A stretch of 64,000 nt of DNA from JB111 sp049856175 (GTDB taxonomy: Bacteria > Actinomycetota > Actinomycetes > Actinomycetales > Actinomycetaceae): the NCBI RefSeq assembly GCF_049856175.1, contig NZ_JBNDNA010000014.1, positions 1 to 64,000 on the forward strand, written 5' to 3'. Positions 1 to 7,481 of this stretch are shown piece by piece (positions within the stretch are counted from its first letter, which is position 1; each line of letters begins with the position of its first letter). The position numbers and the translations under genes are program-made. The notes beneath the pieces were generated by a model. It saw only the letters and a program-made list of their open reading frames with translations. It was not told where the DNA came from and ran no database searches.

Positions 1-110
1 AGGGCTGGCACTCTTCGAGCGATGCTCAGGGGCGTTGCTGTTTCGCCGAGGCGTCAATCTGCTGTCTCAATATCTGACGCGTCTCAAAAATCGGAGCCAG
101 CCGTCGATGA

Positions 111-882
111 TCAGGTTTCGCCGAGCATTCGCATGATCTGCTCCCATCGGCCGTCGGTGACGAGCTGTCGATATCGACGCGCCACCGTCTGCCACGACCC
201 GAATGACGGTGGGAGCTCACGCCAGGGGATGCCGTAGTGCGCGCGGTAGCGGATAGCGTTCACGATGGTGCGTGCGTCCGCACTGGGGCGGCCGCGGTGC
301 GCTGGGTTCTCCGGCTGCACGATGCGCGCGACCCGTTGCCATTGCTCGTCAGTGAGCGGCTGAAAATGGGGACTGGCTGTCTCTGTGTTCTCAGCTGCCC
401 CGGGCGAGGCGTCGTCGGCACGCTGATTGCTGCTGCGAGCGGCGACGATCACGCCGCGCGTCGTGTCGCACTCCGTGCATCGGGCTGTGTGTGGAGGCTC
501 GTCTGCTCGACCGGTTGTCACGAACTCGGCGTGCTCGCACGTGAGCTCGACGTACCAGCTGAACAGTGGGCCAGATGAGGCGGGGGACAGGAGCTCGCGC
601 AGAACGTCGATCTGGCGAGGGCTCAACGGTGGTGGAGGGCAGCATCGATGGCAATGGTCCGTCGAGCAGTCCTGAATCCTCCAGAACCCGAACCCGCACG
701 CCGTGTGTGCTGAGCGGAAGGCGTCGTCGTCGGACACGGCGTCGAGTGTTGGCGGCTCTTCGGCCATGCCTTCCACATCGCGCAGTGCTCGGTGGCACGC
801 GCGGCATGGCTCGCCGGCGGCGAAGGCGTCATACGGCTGGTACAGACCTTCCGATGACCATCGCTTTCGTCCGGCCTCGAAC
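111..882 (-). pseudogene. Zinc-ribbon protein with DUF4096-like C-terminus, 3' part, split by an IS
   Basis: This is the downstream part of a gene of unknown function that the IS3 element interrupts. Reading leftward, the frame is open right up to the IS end. It contains Cys pairs (CRACH near the IS junction, then CSTDHCHRCC and CTECD) like a zinc ribbon. The last 80 residues (LTDEQWQRVARIV to the end) resemble the DUF4096 helix-turn-helix found in IS5-type transposases. A GTG at 776 could restart translation, but the protein-like sequence continues upstream of it as FEAGRKRWSSEGLYQPYDAF, so 776 is unlikely to be the native start. Joining base 882 directly to base 3198 restores one open frame. 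No second transposase domain follows before the window edge, so I would not call it an active transposase. Confidence 0.6.
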
Positions 883-900
883 GGGTCTGCTGCACGGATA
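883..900 (+). repeat. Left terminal inverted repeat of the IS3 element
   Basis: Eighteen bases identical to the reverse complement of 3176-3193; the adjoining GAAC (879-882) is the target duplication. Confidence 0.9.
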
Positions 901-914
901 CGTGACAGGTGTTC

Positions 915-1401
915 TCAGGCCGCGAGTGCGATCTGAGTGGTCATGATGGTCTCGTACTCGATGGGGGTCAGGCGACCGAGCCGGTCCTGTCGCCTTCGGC
1001 GGTGGTAAGTCCGTTCGATCCAGGTCACGATCGCGATCCGCAGCTCGGCCCGAGTGGCCCAACGACGGCGGTTCAGGACGTTCTTCTGCAGGAGCGAGAA
1101 GAAGGACTCCATCGCGGCGTTGTCCCCCGCGGAGGCGACCTGGCCCATCGAGCCCACGAGGTCGTGGCAGCGTAGGGCGGCCAGGAATCGGCGCGACCTG
1201 AATTGGGAGCCGCGGTCCGAATGCACAACGCAACCGGCGACATCACCGCCGCGGCGGGAGACCCCCGATACCAGAGCGTCGACCGCGAGGCGGGTCTTCA
1301 TGCGATCGCTGATCGAGTACCCCACGATCCGTCCCGAGTAGACGTCCTTGACCGCGCAGAGATAGATCTTGCCCTCACCGGTGGGGTGCTCGGTGATATC
1401 G
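915..1401 (-). pseudogene. IS3-family transposase OrfB, N-terminally truncated
   Basis: About 161 residues of an rve-type integrase core survive, starting at DITEHPTGEGKIYLC and ending ETIMTTQIALAA. All three catalytic acidic residues are still visible: Asp in the DITEH motif at the very edge of the remnant, Asp in HSDRGSQ, and Glu in NAAMESFF. The N-terminal region that normally precedes the catalytic core (roughly 110-120 residues) is absent. The coding sequence starts exactly where the ISL3 inverted repeat begins, and any start codon would have to lie inside the ISL3 element. It is therefore very unlikely to make a working transposase. Confidence 0.85.
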
Positions 1402-1426
1402 GGCTCTTCACAATCGAGGGTGTAGT
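1402..1426 (+). repeat. Left terminal inverted repeat of the ISL3 element
   Basis: Twenty-five bases, perfectly complementary to 2812-2836. The transposase stop lies within a few bases of it, as is usual for compact IS elements. Confidence 0.9.
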
Positions 1427-2715
1427 TGGGGTCTGAAGCCGCCGGTCTCGAGGAGCGCGCGGGCGATGTAGTTGGTGAGGTTGCGGAAGCCCAGGGCGGA
1501 GCCGCGCAGGTGCTCGAGCCGCCCGTTGATGGCCTCCGTGGGACCGTTGCTCGTGCCGGGCCGGTCGAAGTAGGCCAGCACGTCAGCGGCCCGACGTTTG
1601 AGGGTCCGGCCGAGCCGACGGATCTCGGCCAGCACCGCCGGGACACCCCGGCTGAGCGAGTCGATCAGCTGAGTCATCAAGACGCGACCGCGAGCCCGGT
1701 CGGGCTCGCGGTAGGCAGTGACCATCTGCTGGTAGACGGCCCAGGTGGCCTCGACCTCGACGTGCGTGTCGCCGGCGAACAGTCTGTTCAGGCGCTGGTG
1801 CTGTCTCTCGGTGAGCAGGCCCAGACCGGTGTGCAACGTCCGGCGGGCGGCGTAGAGCGGGTCCCCGGAACGGCCCCGATGCCCATGAGTGTCCTGCTGG
1901 ACACGGCGCCGGGCGTCATCGAGTGCCTCGCCGGCGAGACGGACCACGTGGAACGGATCCAGGACAGCGACCGCGTCGGGCAGCTCTTCGGTGGTTGCGG
2001 TCTTGAAGCCGGAGAACCCATCCATCGCGACGACCTCCACGCCGTCTCGCCAGGCCTGAGGGCGGCCGGCGAGCCACGTCGTGAACGCCTGCTTCGAACG
2101 GCCCGCGACCATCTCCAGGAGCCTGGCCGGCCCTGTCCCGTCACGGATCGGGGTCAGGTCGATGATGACGGTGACGTACCGATCGCCGCGCCTGGTGTGG
2201 CGCCACACATGCTCATCGACCCCCAGGACCTGCACGCCGTCGAACCGGGCCGGGTCGTTGATCAATGCCCGGTGTCCTTCGGTCAGGACCGCGGCGTTGG
2301 CGGTGTTCCACGAGACCCCGAGCCCCTCGGCGACCCGAGCGACCGTGAGGTGCTGGACCACGACGGCCTCCAGCGCCCACCGGAGCCCGCGGCGGGAGAG
2401 CCGAGCTCGCGGCTCCGCAGCCGCGGTGGTGTCCTGGCGCCACACGTGCCCGCACCCAGTGCACCGATAGCGACGCACCGTGACAAGCAGCGTCGTGGGG
2501 CGCCAACCCAACGGCTCATGGGCCAGCTCGCGGGTCACCGTGTCACGCGGGACGCCCTCGCAGCCGCAGCACCGGCACCACTGATCGGGCTCGACGACGC
2601 GGCAGGCGATCACCGCACGATCGGGCTCGAGACACTGCCCGACGGCCTCGAGGCCAAGCTCGTCGAGCCGAGCGAACGTGGTCAGGTCCGGGCAGGCGAA
2701 GGTAGCGTCAGACAC
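1408..2715 (-). CDS. ISL3-family transposase
   Basis: A 435-residue protein that mobilises the surrounding element. The N-terminal third has the zf-ISL3 zinc finger (CRCCGC near residue 47 and CTGCGHVWR near residue 85), then a helix-turn-helix (VARVAEGLGVSWNTANAAV). The DDE core follows, with GVDEHVWR, DPFHVVRLAG and the C-terminal PTEAINGRLEHLR motif. Length and motifs agree with complete members, and no stop or frameshift is visible, so it may be active. It could also mobilise related ends elsewhere in the genome. Start at 2715 is an ATG about 100 bp inside the right inverted repeat. Confidence 0.93.
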   Translation of the reverse strand: MSDATFACPDLTTFARLDELGLEAVGQCLEPDRAVIACRVVEPDQWCRCCGCEGVPRDTVTRELAHEPLGWRPTTLLVTVRRYRCTGCGHVWRQDTTAAAEPRARLSRRGLRWALEAVVVQHLTVARVAEGLGVSWNTANAAVLTEGHRALINDPARFDGVQVLGVDEHVWRHTRRGDRYVTVIIDLTPIRDGTGPARLLEMVAGRSKQAFTTWLAGRPQAWRDGVEVVAMDGFSGFKTATTEELPDAVAVLDPFHVVRLAGEALDDARRRVQQDTHGHRGRSGDPLYAARRTLHTGLGLLTERQHQRLNRLFAGDTHVEVEATWAVYQQMVTAYREPDRARGRVLMTQLIDSLSRGVPAVLAEIRRLGRTLKRRAADVLAYFDRPGTSNGPTEAINGRLEHLRGSALGFRNLTNYIARALLETGGFRPQLHPRL

Positions 2716-2811
2716 GTCGAGGTCTTCCCGATGGGAGGCGTAGGAACCCCCATCATCGGAAGACCTCGACCCCTACCCAGGCACCGACGCGCCACCCCGC
2801 CCCCTCACGGC

Positions 2812-2836
2812 ACTACACCCTCGATTGTGAAGAGCC
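2812..2836 (-). repeat. Right terminal inverted repeat of the ISL3 element
   Basis: Perfect 25-bp complement of 1402-1426. It abuts the stop codon of IS3 orfA (TGA at 2839-2837). Confidence 0.9.
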
Positions 2837-3133
2837 TCATTTCCCCGACAGGTTCGCCTGAGAGAGGTAGGCCGCTGCGCGGCGCAGGACCTCGTTCTCC
2901 TGCTCGAGCAGGCGGACACGCTTCTTCGCTTCGCGCAGCTCGGCCGACTCGCTCCGGGTCACGCCGGGGCGGTTGCCGTCCTCGACATCGGCGGCCTGTA
3001 GCCAGTTACGCAGGCAGGACTCGCTGATCCCGAAGTCTTTGGCGATGTCCTTGATCGGAGCGTCCCCGCGGCGGGCCACGGCCACGACATCGTCGCGGAA
3101 CTCCTTGGGATGAGGTCTGGGCACGATCGACAT
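2837..3133 (-). CDS. IS3-family transposase OrfA
   Basis: About 98 residues. It has the helix-turn-helix of IS3 OrfA proteins (KEFRDDVVAVARRG then IKDIAKDFGISESCLRNWLQ) and a C-terminal leucine-zipper-like coiled coil (LREAKKRVRLLEQENEVLRRAAAYL). OrfA normally binds the IS ends and is joined to OrfB by programmed frameshifting at the orfA/orfB overlap. Here the reading frame ends at the usual place, but the ISL3 element begins immediately after the stop, so the OrfAB fusion cannot be made. I chose the ATG at 3133, which gives the usual OrfA length; a GTG at 3127 is an alternative. Confidence 0.85.
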   Translation of the reverse strand: MSIVPRPHPKEFRDDVVAVARRGDAPIKDIAKDFGISESCLRNWLQAADVEDGNRPGVTRSESAELREAKKRVRLLEQENEVLRRAAAYLSQANLSGK

Positions 3134-3175
3134 CCTTCCAGCAGCACCTTCCGGCACCACAGATCAGGTGTCACC

Positions 3176-3193
3176 TATCCGTGCAGCAGACCC
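3176..3193 (-). repeat. Right terminal inverted repeat of the IS3 element
   Basis: Perfect 18-bp complement of 883-900, followed by the second copy of the GAAC target duplication at 3194-3197. Confidence 0.9.
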
Positions 3194-3197
3194 GAAC

Positions 3198-3505
3198 GTG
3201 GTGGAATTCCGGTTCAACGTCTGACCGGTCTCGCAGATGAGCGAACCGAAGGTGGGACGACACGCGGTGAGCGGGGCGGTTGTATTCGTTCGAGCCCGAC
3301 GATCCGTGTCGTCGCGCACGACGGCCTGATCCCTGACGAGCAGCGGAGCCCGCGCGCAACGAATCGGACTGGACCCGCTGACTCGAGGGCAGGTACCTTT
3401 GCCGCTCGGTGGCATGCCACCGACTGCGCTTCCACGTGAGGACACGTGAATCATCGCGGAGAGGCCTGAGACGCTCAGGACATGTCCGGATGGGGTGCGG
3501 CGCAC
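3198..3505 (-). pseudogene. Probable 5' part of the IS-split zinc-ribbon gene (start uncertain)
   Basis: After removing the IS3 element and one copy of its GAAC duplication, the frame of the 111-882 piece runs on into this segment without a stop and reaches a GTG at 3505. That would give an intact protein of about 359 residues. Only the part nearest the IS (about ETGQTLNRNSTTF) looks clearly protein-like. The far end may be non-coding, so the true start could be an internal TTG near 3217 or another codon. Apart from this, 3198-3557 (360 bases) contains no gene I can support; its right end must hold the promoter of the DUF1801-type gene. Confidence 0.35.
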
Positions 3506-3557
3506 GATGCGCCAACTTCATTCCGCCGATGCGACATCGGCCACGAAAGGACATGAC

Positions 3558-3905
3558 ATGTCGTCGAAGGACGAGAAGAACCTGACTCAGGTCATCGACA
3601 GGATCTCAAGCATGGAGGAGCGGTCGATCGTGCGGCGTGTGCACGACATCATCGTGACTGCCGCCCCCGATCTCAAGCCGCGGATCTGGTACGGAATGCC
3701 CGCTTATGCGATGTCGGCGAGCACTCCCGCACTCGTGACGCTGCGCAACGACGAGCGATTGAACCTCGCGCTCACCGAGAAGGTCGACCACCGGCCGGCG
3801 GGAGGCGCCGACGGGACGCTGATGCCGGCCGCCTGGTACTTCGAGGCGGTGGACGCGCACACGGAGAAGCGCATTGCGGAGATCATCCGCTCGGTGGTCG
3901 GCTGA
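3558..3905 (+). CDS. DUF1801 / YdhG-type protein
   Basis: A 115-residue cytoplasmic protein resembling the DUF1801 (YdhG, 'iron chaperone') family. It has a helical N-terminus (EERSIVRRVHDIIVTAAPDLKPRIWYGMPAYAM), then a beta region (LVTLRNDERLNLAL) and a C-terminal helix (KRIAEIIRSVVG). The Trp-Tyr-Gly-Met-Pro-Ala-Tyr segment is the family's most conserved part. Start ATG 3558 is favoured over upstream in-frame codons because AAAGGA sits 6 nt before it. The biochemical role of this family is not established. It is the first intact gene to the right of the IS nest and is read separately from it. Confidence 0.75.
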   Translation: MSSKDEKNLTQVIDRISSMEERSIVRRVHDIIVTAAPDLKPRIWYGMPAYAMSASTPALVTLRNDERLNLALTEKVDHRPAGGADGTLMPAAWYFEAVDAHTEKRIAEIIRSVVG

Positions 3906-3989
3906 GGCTGGCACGCCCCTTCTCGGACTCTCCGAGGGAGAGTGTGCGCCCGTGGATCAGATCGCCGCGATGGTGCCTCTGGAGGTGGC

Positions 3990-4823
3990 GTGAGCAGTAG
4001 CCCCGTCGCGGTGGACGACGATCTCATCCGATCCGTACTCGGTCATCTGCGCAGCCAGGACCCCGGCGGCGTGGTCGGCGTGTACCTCTGTGGCTCGGGT
4101 GCGACGACCGGGCTGTATCCCGACAGCGATGTCGACCTGCTCGTCCTCACCCGCAGATCGCTGACCACAGCGGAGCGGGCCCCGTTGGTCTCGCTCCTGC
4201 TCGACGTCTCGGGGTGGAGTGGGCACGAGGGCGAGTTCCCCGCGGTCGTCGACCGTCGGCCGTTGGAAGTGACCAGCGTGGTCGTGGACGACGTGGTCCC
4301 CTTGACTGAGCAGCCGCGTCGCGACTTCCAGTTCGGGGAATGGATGCGCAGCGAGCTCGTCGACGGCGTCGTTCCCGTGCCGGAGCGTGATCCGGATGTG
4401 GTGGTCCTCCTGTCCGCAGCGCTGGGTGCGCACCGGGTGCTGCAGGGGGCGTCGCTGCGTGACGTCGTGCCTCGCGTCCCTCCTGCTCTGCTTCGGCAGG
4501 CTCAGCTCGATCTTCTCCCCGACGTGCTCGACGGCCTGGTCGGCGACGAGCGCAACGTCCTGCTGACCCTGGCGCGGATGGCCGTGACGGCTGAATCGGG
4601 ACAGCTGCTTCCGAAGCGCGATGCTGCTGAGCGGATTCGCCATCGCCTGGATGAAGCTGGGGCCGGTCTGCTGGCGCTCGCCAGGGAGGAGTACCTCGGG
4701 CGGGTCCGGGTGGACTGGTCCCGGGAACGACACCGGACGCTCGGTGTCGTGCAGACACTTCGACGTCTCGTTCACGACGCCGCGGACGACCCGGTGCCGG
4801 GTTCGGCATCGGGCTCCACCTGA
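3990..4823 (+). CDS. AadA-like aminoglycoside nucleotidyltransferase
   Basis: A 277-residue protein related to ANT(3'')/AadA enzymes, which adenylylate streptomycin and spectinomycin. Visible signatures are the nucleotidyltransferase motif GSGATTGLYPDSDVDLLVL (Gly-Ser at about 35-36, metal-binding Asp47 and Asp49), then RRPLEVT, whose Glu matches the catalytic base, then FQFGEWMR. The C-terminal helical substrate-binding domain has DERNVLLTLARM and a late EEYLG. Start GTG 3990 has GGAGG 4 nt upstream. Length matches the family. There is no integron attC site or integrase beside it, so it looks like a chromosomal actinobacterial homologue, and resistance activity is not proven. It lies 800 bp from the IS nest. 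Confidence 0.85.
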   Translation: MSSSPVAVDDDLIRSVLGHLRSQDPGGVVGVYLCGSGATTGLYPDSDVDLLVLTRRSLTTAERAPLVSLLLDVSGWSGHEGEFPAVVDRRPLEVTSVVVDDVVPLTEQPRRDFQFGEWMRSELVDGVVPVPERDPDVVVLLSAALGAHRVLQGASLRDVVPRVPPALLRQAQLDLLPDVLDGLVGDERNVLLTLARMAVTAESGQLLPKRDAAERIRHRLDEAGAGLLALAREEYLGRVRVDWSRERHRTLGVVQTLRRLVHDAADDPVPGSASGST

Positions 4824-5024
4824 CAGGTCGTGCATGGAGTCCGGTCTGCTGCACCCGAGGAGGTGCACACCTTTCGCGCGTACGCCACCTCAGGACGCTG
4901 CCCCCCAGCACCCCGAGCCGCCCTTGCGCTGAACGACATCCCAGGTCGCAGACCCGCGTCCATCGCGTGGTGGGAGCAGCGTCCTCAGTCGGTCATCCGT
5001 GACGGACCCGAGTACGTTGGCGTC

Positions 5025-5606
5025 ATGACCGAGGTCGTGTTCGCTCGTGGCCGCTGGTTGCCCGACGTGCTGCGCGAGGACGGACGGCTGCGTCTGGAGA
5101 TCATCGGCGGCGCCGATGCTCTCGGCGACGCTCGGCGGTTCACCATCCCCTTCTCCGAGGCGCACGTCGCGCGGATCCGGGAGGACCTGCCTCGACACGT
5201 GCTGCTGCGCGCTGCTCTGCTGCCGCTGTGCTACGCGGCAGGAAGCATGGGTCGTATGGACGAACCAGCGGCGGTCCGACTGCTGGAATCGGTTCTGTAC
5301 GGCGACGAGGGCGAGGTCGACGCCGTGTTCGAGACCTCCCCCGGGGACAGCACGCACACGCTCATCTCCCACGGCGCGGACCCGGTGCTCCTCGATGCGG
5401 GGAAGGCGTATGCCGCGGCGCAGTCGGCAGTGGCATCGACCTCGTGGGACCTCGTCCGCGAGTACGAGGAGCGTCGACGAGGACCCCTGGCCACGCCGCG
5501 ACCGCGGCATCATCGCCAGGCAGGCGAGGGGGCACTGCTCGCCGACATGAGTGCGGAGCAGCGCTGTAGGGTTCGTGGCGATCACGCCTTAAGTCATGGG
5601 GGTTGA
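5025..5606 (+). CDS. DUF6357-like protein of unknown function, probably frameshifted near its end
   Basis: From the ATG at 5025 the sequence resembles the actinobacterial DUF6357 family (motifs ISFS-like FTIPFSEAHVARIREDLPRH and LLRAALLPLCYAAGS). After about codon 148 the open frame becomes poor: it uses TTA, AGT and CAT codons and runs to a stop at 5606. The neighbouring frame from about 5470 reads DEDPWPRRDRGIIARQARG with very high third-position GC and stops at 5550. A single indel near 5465-5475 would join the two into one plausible protein. The 4823-5025 gap upstream has no recognisable gene. The next gene (PoNi-like) starts at 5610. Confidence 0.6.
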   Translation: MTEVVFARGRWLPDVLREDGRLRLEIIGGADALGDARRFTIPFSEAHVARIREDLPRHVLLRAALLPLCYAAGSMGRMDEPAAVRLLESVLYGDEGEVDAVFETSPGDSTHTLISHGADPVLLDAGKAYAAAQSAVASTSWDLVREYEERRRGPLATPRPRHHRQAGEGALLADMSAEQRCRVRGDHALSHGG

Positions 5607-5609
5607 CTC

Positions 5610-6926
5610 GTGGGACACGCCGTTCGCGACGACCGCATCGACCTCGACGAGCTCGAGAACAGCCTGGCGAGGCAACGTGAGTGGATCGACCGGGACCGTC
5701 AGGGAGTCATCGAGTCCCTGGCGCGGATCGATGCGGATCCTGCCTCCGGAGCTGCGGCGCTGAGGGGATCGGTGGGGGATGCGCCCGGTCTGTGCCGTGG
5801 TTACGTGACGTACTTCAGCCGGTGCTATGCGGCGGGGGTGCCGGTTCCGGAGCTGGCGGCGGACCTGTGTGACGCATGGCGTGACGACCTGCTGCTCTCG
5901 TTGCGGCTGCAGACCCTGATGGCCGGGGCAGATCCGAACCTCCGGGCGGTGTTCCAGGACAGGGACATACACCGGGGGGCGATTGATTGTGCTCTGATCG
6001 CGACGAGCCTCGGCCGCGCGGATGTCGCGACGACCGTGCTGTCACATCCCTCGGTGGCGGCGCTGCCTTCGCGCGTCCTCGATGCGCTCGCGGTCATCCA
6101 GGGGGTTCCGCGGCCGGTGAGCGAGAACGACACCCTGTCGCGGGCGTACGAGGGGTGGTTGAAGGTCGGAAGCGCGACGCGTGGTCGCCGACAGGTCGCG
6201 TTCGAGCGCTATGTGCGACGTTGGCGCGCGGACAACGAGAAGGTCCGCCGGCTGATTCCACCCACCAGTGAGTTCTTCACCGGTGAGTGGGTGTTCGAGG
6301 CGGTCGTTCTGGCGCAGGCGTACGGGCTCGACGACGGGCCGGTGCGTGACGTGCCGGAGTACCCCGTCGATCTCGCCGATCACGCGCGTGAGGCGGGGCT
6401 CCCGCGTCTGGGTGATGACATCCGGTTGCCCGGTCCGTGGAAGAAGCCCAAGCCGCCGAGAGTCATCGAACCGGAGGTGGCCCGCGAGCCGGTCGAGCTG
6501 TCCGGGACCGTGTCGCGCGACGACCTGGCCGCGCTGCTGACGCCGGTCGGCGGTGGCCCGCTGGGCGCGACGACCGACCACGCGCTCCTCGATGCCGCGG
6601 TCGAGGCGGGGACCGTGCTCGTCATCGACTGGAAGGGCGTGGTGCCCGAGGAGACCGGTGAGCTGCTGAAGTCGGCGTGTCGCGATCTGGGCATCCCGGT
6701 TCCGGGTCGCGTGCCGTGGAAGGCCACGATGACCGTGCCCGACGGGGTGCAGAAGTTCGATGAGTGGCTGACCGTCAACGGCGCGCGACTCGTCACGCTC
6801 GACCTGGACTCCGACGACCTGATCGTGGCGCCCGTGCTCGTTGCGGATCACGAGAGCTTCGCGGATCGGGCGAGCGACACGATCCGGCTGCGGTCGGTCG
6901 AACAGTTCGTCGCCGACCATAGATAG
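5610..6926 (+). CDS. PoNi-like immunity protein with a C-terminal DUF6630-like domain
   Basis: A 438-residue soluble protein. Residues about 10-260 look like a PoNe-immunity protein: an N-terminal helical region with LARQREWIDRDRQGVIESL, and a C-terminal segment FFTGEWVFEAVVLAQAYGLDD followed by EYPVDLADHAR, the DUF1911/PoNi_C signature. PoNi proteins neutralise PoNe DNase toxins of contact-dependent or secreted polymorphic systems. Residues about 310-438 (ALLDAAVEAGTVLVIDWKGVVPEE onwards) form a separate domain resembling DUF6630. No toxin gene is adjacent, so it would be an orphan immunity gene. Start GTG 5610 follows a G-rich SD (GGGGG, 6 nt away). Confidence 0.65.
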   Translation: MGHAVRDDRIDLDELENSLARQREWIDRDRQGVIESLARIDADPASGAAALRGSVGDAPGLCRGYVTYFSRCYAAGVPVPELAADLCDAWRDDLLLSLRLQTLMAGADPNLRAVFQDRDIHRGAIDCALIATSLGRADVATTVLSHPSVAALPSRVLDALAVIQGVPRPVSENDTLSRAYEGWLKVGSATRGRRQVAFERYVRRWRADNEKVRRLIPPTSEFFTGEWVFEAVVLAQAYGLDDGPVRDVPEYPVDLADHAREAGLPRLGDDIRLPGPWKKPKPPRVIEPEVAREPVELSGTVSRDDLAALLTPVGGGPLGATTDHALLDAAVEAGTVLVIDWKGVVPEETGELLKSACRDLGIPVPGRVPWKATMTVPDGVQKFDEWLTVNGARLVTLDLDSDDLIVAPVLVADHESFADRASDTIRLRSVEQFVADHR

Positions 6927-7020
6927 CTGTCGGCGTCGACGATGTCCTGTGGGACGGGCCGATGCGATGGTCTGGCCGCAGACCGCGCACCGTCCGCCGT
7001 CGCCCCGGTCGCCCGCCTCA
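6927..7020 (-). pseudogene. Remnant of a DksA/TraR-type C4 zinc-finger gene
   Basis: Downstream of the PH-domain gene, the minus strand encodes GDGGRCAVCGQTIASARP. It closely parallels GEGGRCTVCGNPIPPARL at the end of the DksA/TraR-like gene at 16129-16530, and the DNA is visibly similar too. Only the first Cys pair of the finger remains; the second CxxC and the upstream helical part are missing. It looks like a decayed gene end rather than a working protein. Confidence 0.35.
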
Positions 7021-7038
7021 TCGGTCGTGCCTGAGGCC

Positions 7039-7449
7039 TCACAGCGGCGGCGCACCGCCGGCGGCGAGGTGGTTGACGAGCGCGACGACGTGCTCCGACC
7101 ACTTGCGGTCGGCGACCTTGACCGTGAGCGGGTCGCCGCCGTGCCGGTGCACGTGCAGTCGCCAGGAGAGCAGTTTGGGCTCGAGCTCGGCGCCGGCCAC
7201 CTGGGCGGCCGGCACCTCCTCACGCACGTGCCACCAGGCGACCATGCGGTCGACGGTGTGGACGATGCGGCGGTCGGTGACGACCAGGAGTGGCCACGAG
7301 TCGCCCTTGAGTGCGCAGAGGAGGTACTCGTAGACGACCTCGTCGGGCTCCAGCACCTTCGTGGCGACGTCGAGCTCATGCTTCCCGCCGCGCTGCGGGT
7401 TGCGCAGAGCGGCGTTCATGAAGGTCTCCTGAGCACGTGTCCACGCCAT
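7039..7449 (-). CDS. PH-domain-like protein
   Basis: About 136 residues. The core (LDVATKVLEPDEVVYEYLLCALKGDSWPLLVVTDRRIVHTVDR) looks like the small bacterial PH fold of the YokE/bPH type: a lipid-excluded beta barrel with the 'LLVVTDRRI' strand typical of the family. No membrane segment is seen. The function of such proteins is mostly unknown. Start ATG 7449 (MAWTRAQETFMN) is preferred; a second ATG ten codons later is possible. It converges on the PoNi-like gene, with the zinc-finger remnant between them. Confidence 0.6.
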   Translation of the reverse strand: MAWTRAQETFMNAALRNPQRGGKHELDVATKVLEPDEVVYEYLLCALKGDSWPLLVVTDRRIVHTVDRMVAWWHVREEVPAAQVAGAELEPKLLSWRLHVHRHGGDPLTVKVADRKWSEHVVALVNHLAAGGAPPL

Positions 7450-7481
7450 GGGCCGCACCGTACCCAGCGCCACATCGGGGT

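Larger units (their letters stand above)
1402..2836 (-). mobile_element. ISL3-family insertion sequence inside the IS3 element
   Basis: The element is bounded by perfect 25-bp inverted repeats (1402-1426 and 2812-2836, beginning GGCTCTTCACAATCG) and carries one full-length ISL3-type transposase. ISL3 elements normally make 8-bp target duplications. Here the outside flanks (TGATATCG on the left, TCATTTCC on the right) do not match. Together with the missing part of orfB, this suggests a deletion next to the element, or recombination between two copies, rather than a plain insertion. Confidence 0.9.
883..3193 (-). mobile_element. IS3-family insertion sequence, interrupted and partly deleted
   Basis: The outer ends are perfect 18-bp inverted repeats (883-900 and 3176-3193, starting GGGTCTGCTGCACGG). 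They are flanked by a 4-bp direct repeat GAAC (879-882 and 3194-3197), which fits the 3-5 bp duplications of IS3 elements. It encodes orfA (2837-3133) and the C-terminal part of orfB (915-1401), both leftward. An ISL3-family element occupies 1402-2836. Only about 876 bp of IS3 sequence remains, against roughly 1.2-1.3 kb usual for the family, so some 350-400 bp of orfB is gone. The intact duplication shows the IS3 insertion itself was a simple transposition into the zinc-ribbon gene. Confidence 0.9.

Noticed and set aside
1426..3027. A 533-codon plus-strand frame across the ISL3 element
   Set aside because: It is the antisense shadow of the ISL3 transposase, has no recognisable domain and runs across the inverted repeat and orfA.
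3990..4823. Integron gene cassette containing the aadA-like gene
   Set aside because: No attC-like palindrome, attI or integrase gene is visible around it.
4843..4854. GGTCTGCTGCAC near the aadA-like stop, identical to 12 bp of the IS3 end
   Set aside because: The match stops after 12 bp on both sides, with no duplication or second end, so chance in GC-rich DNA or a very old scar cannot be told apart.
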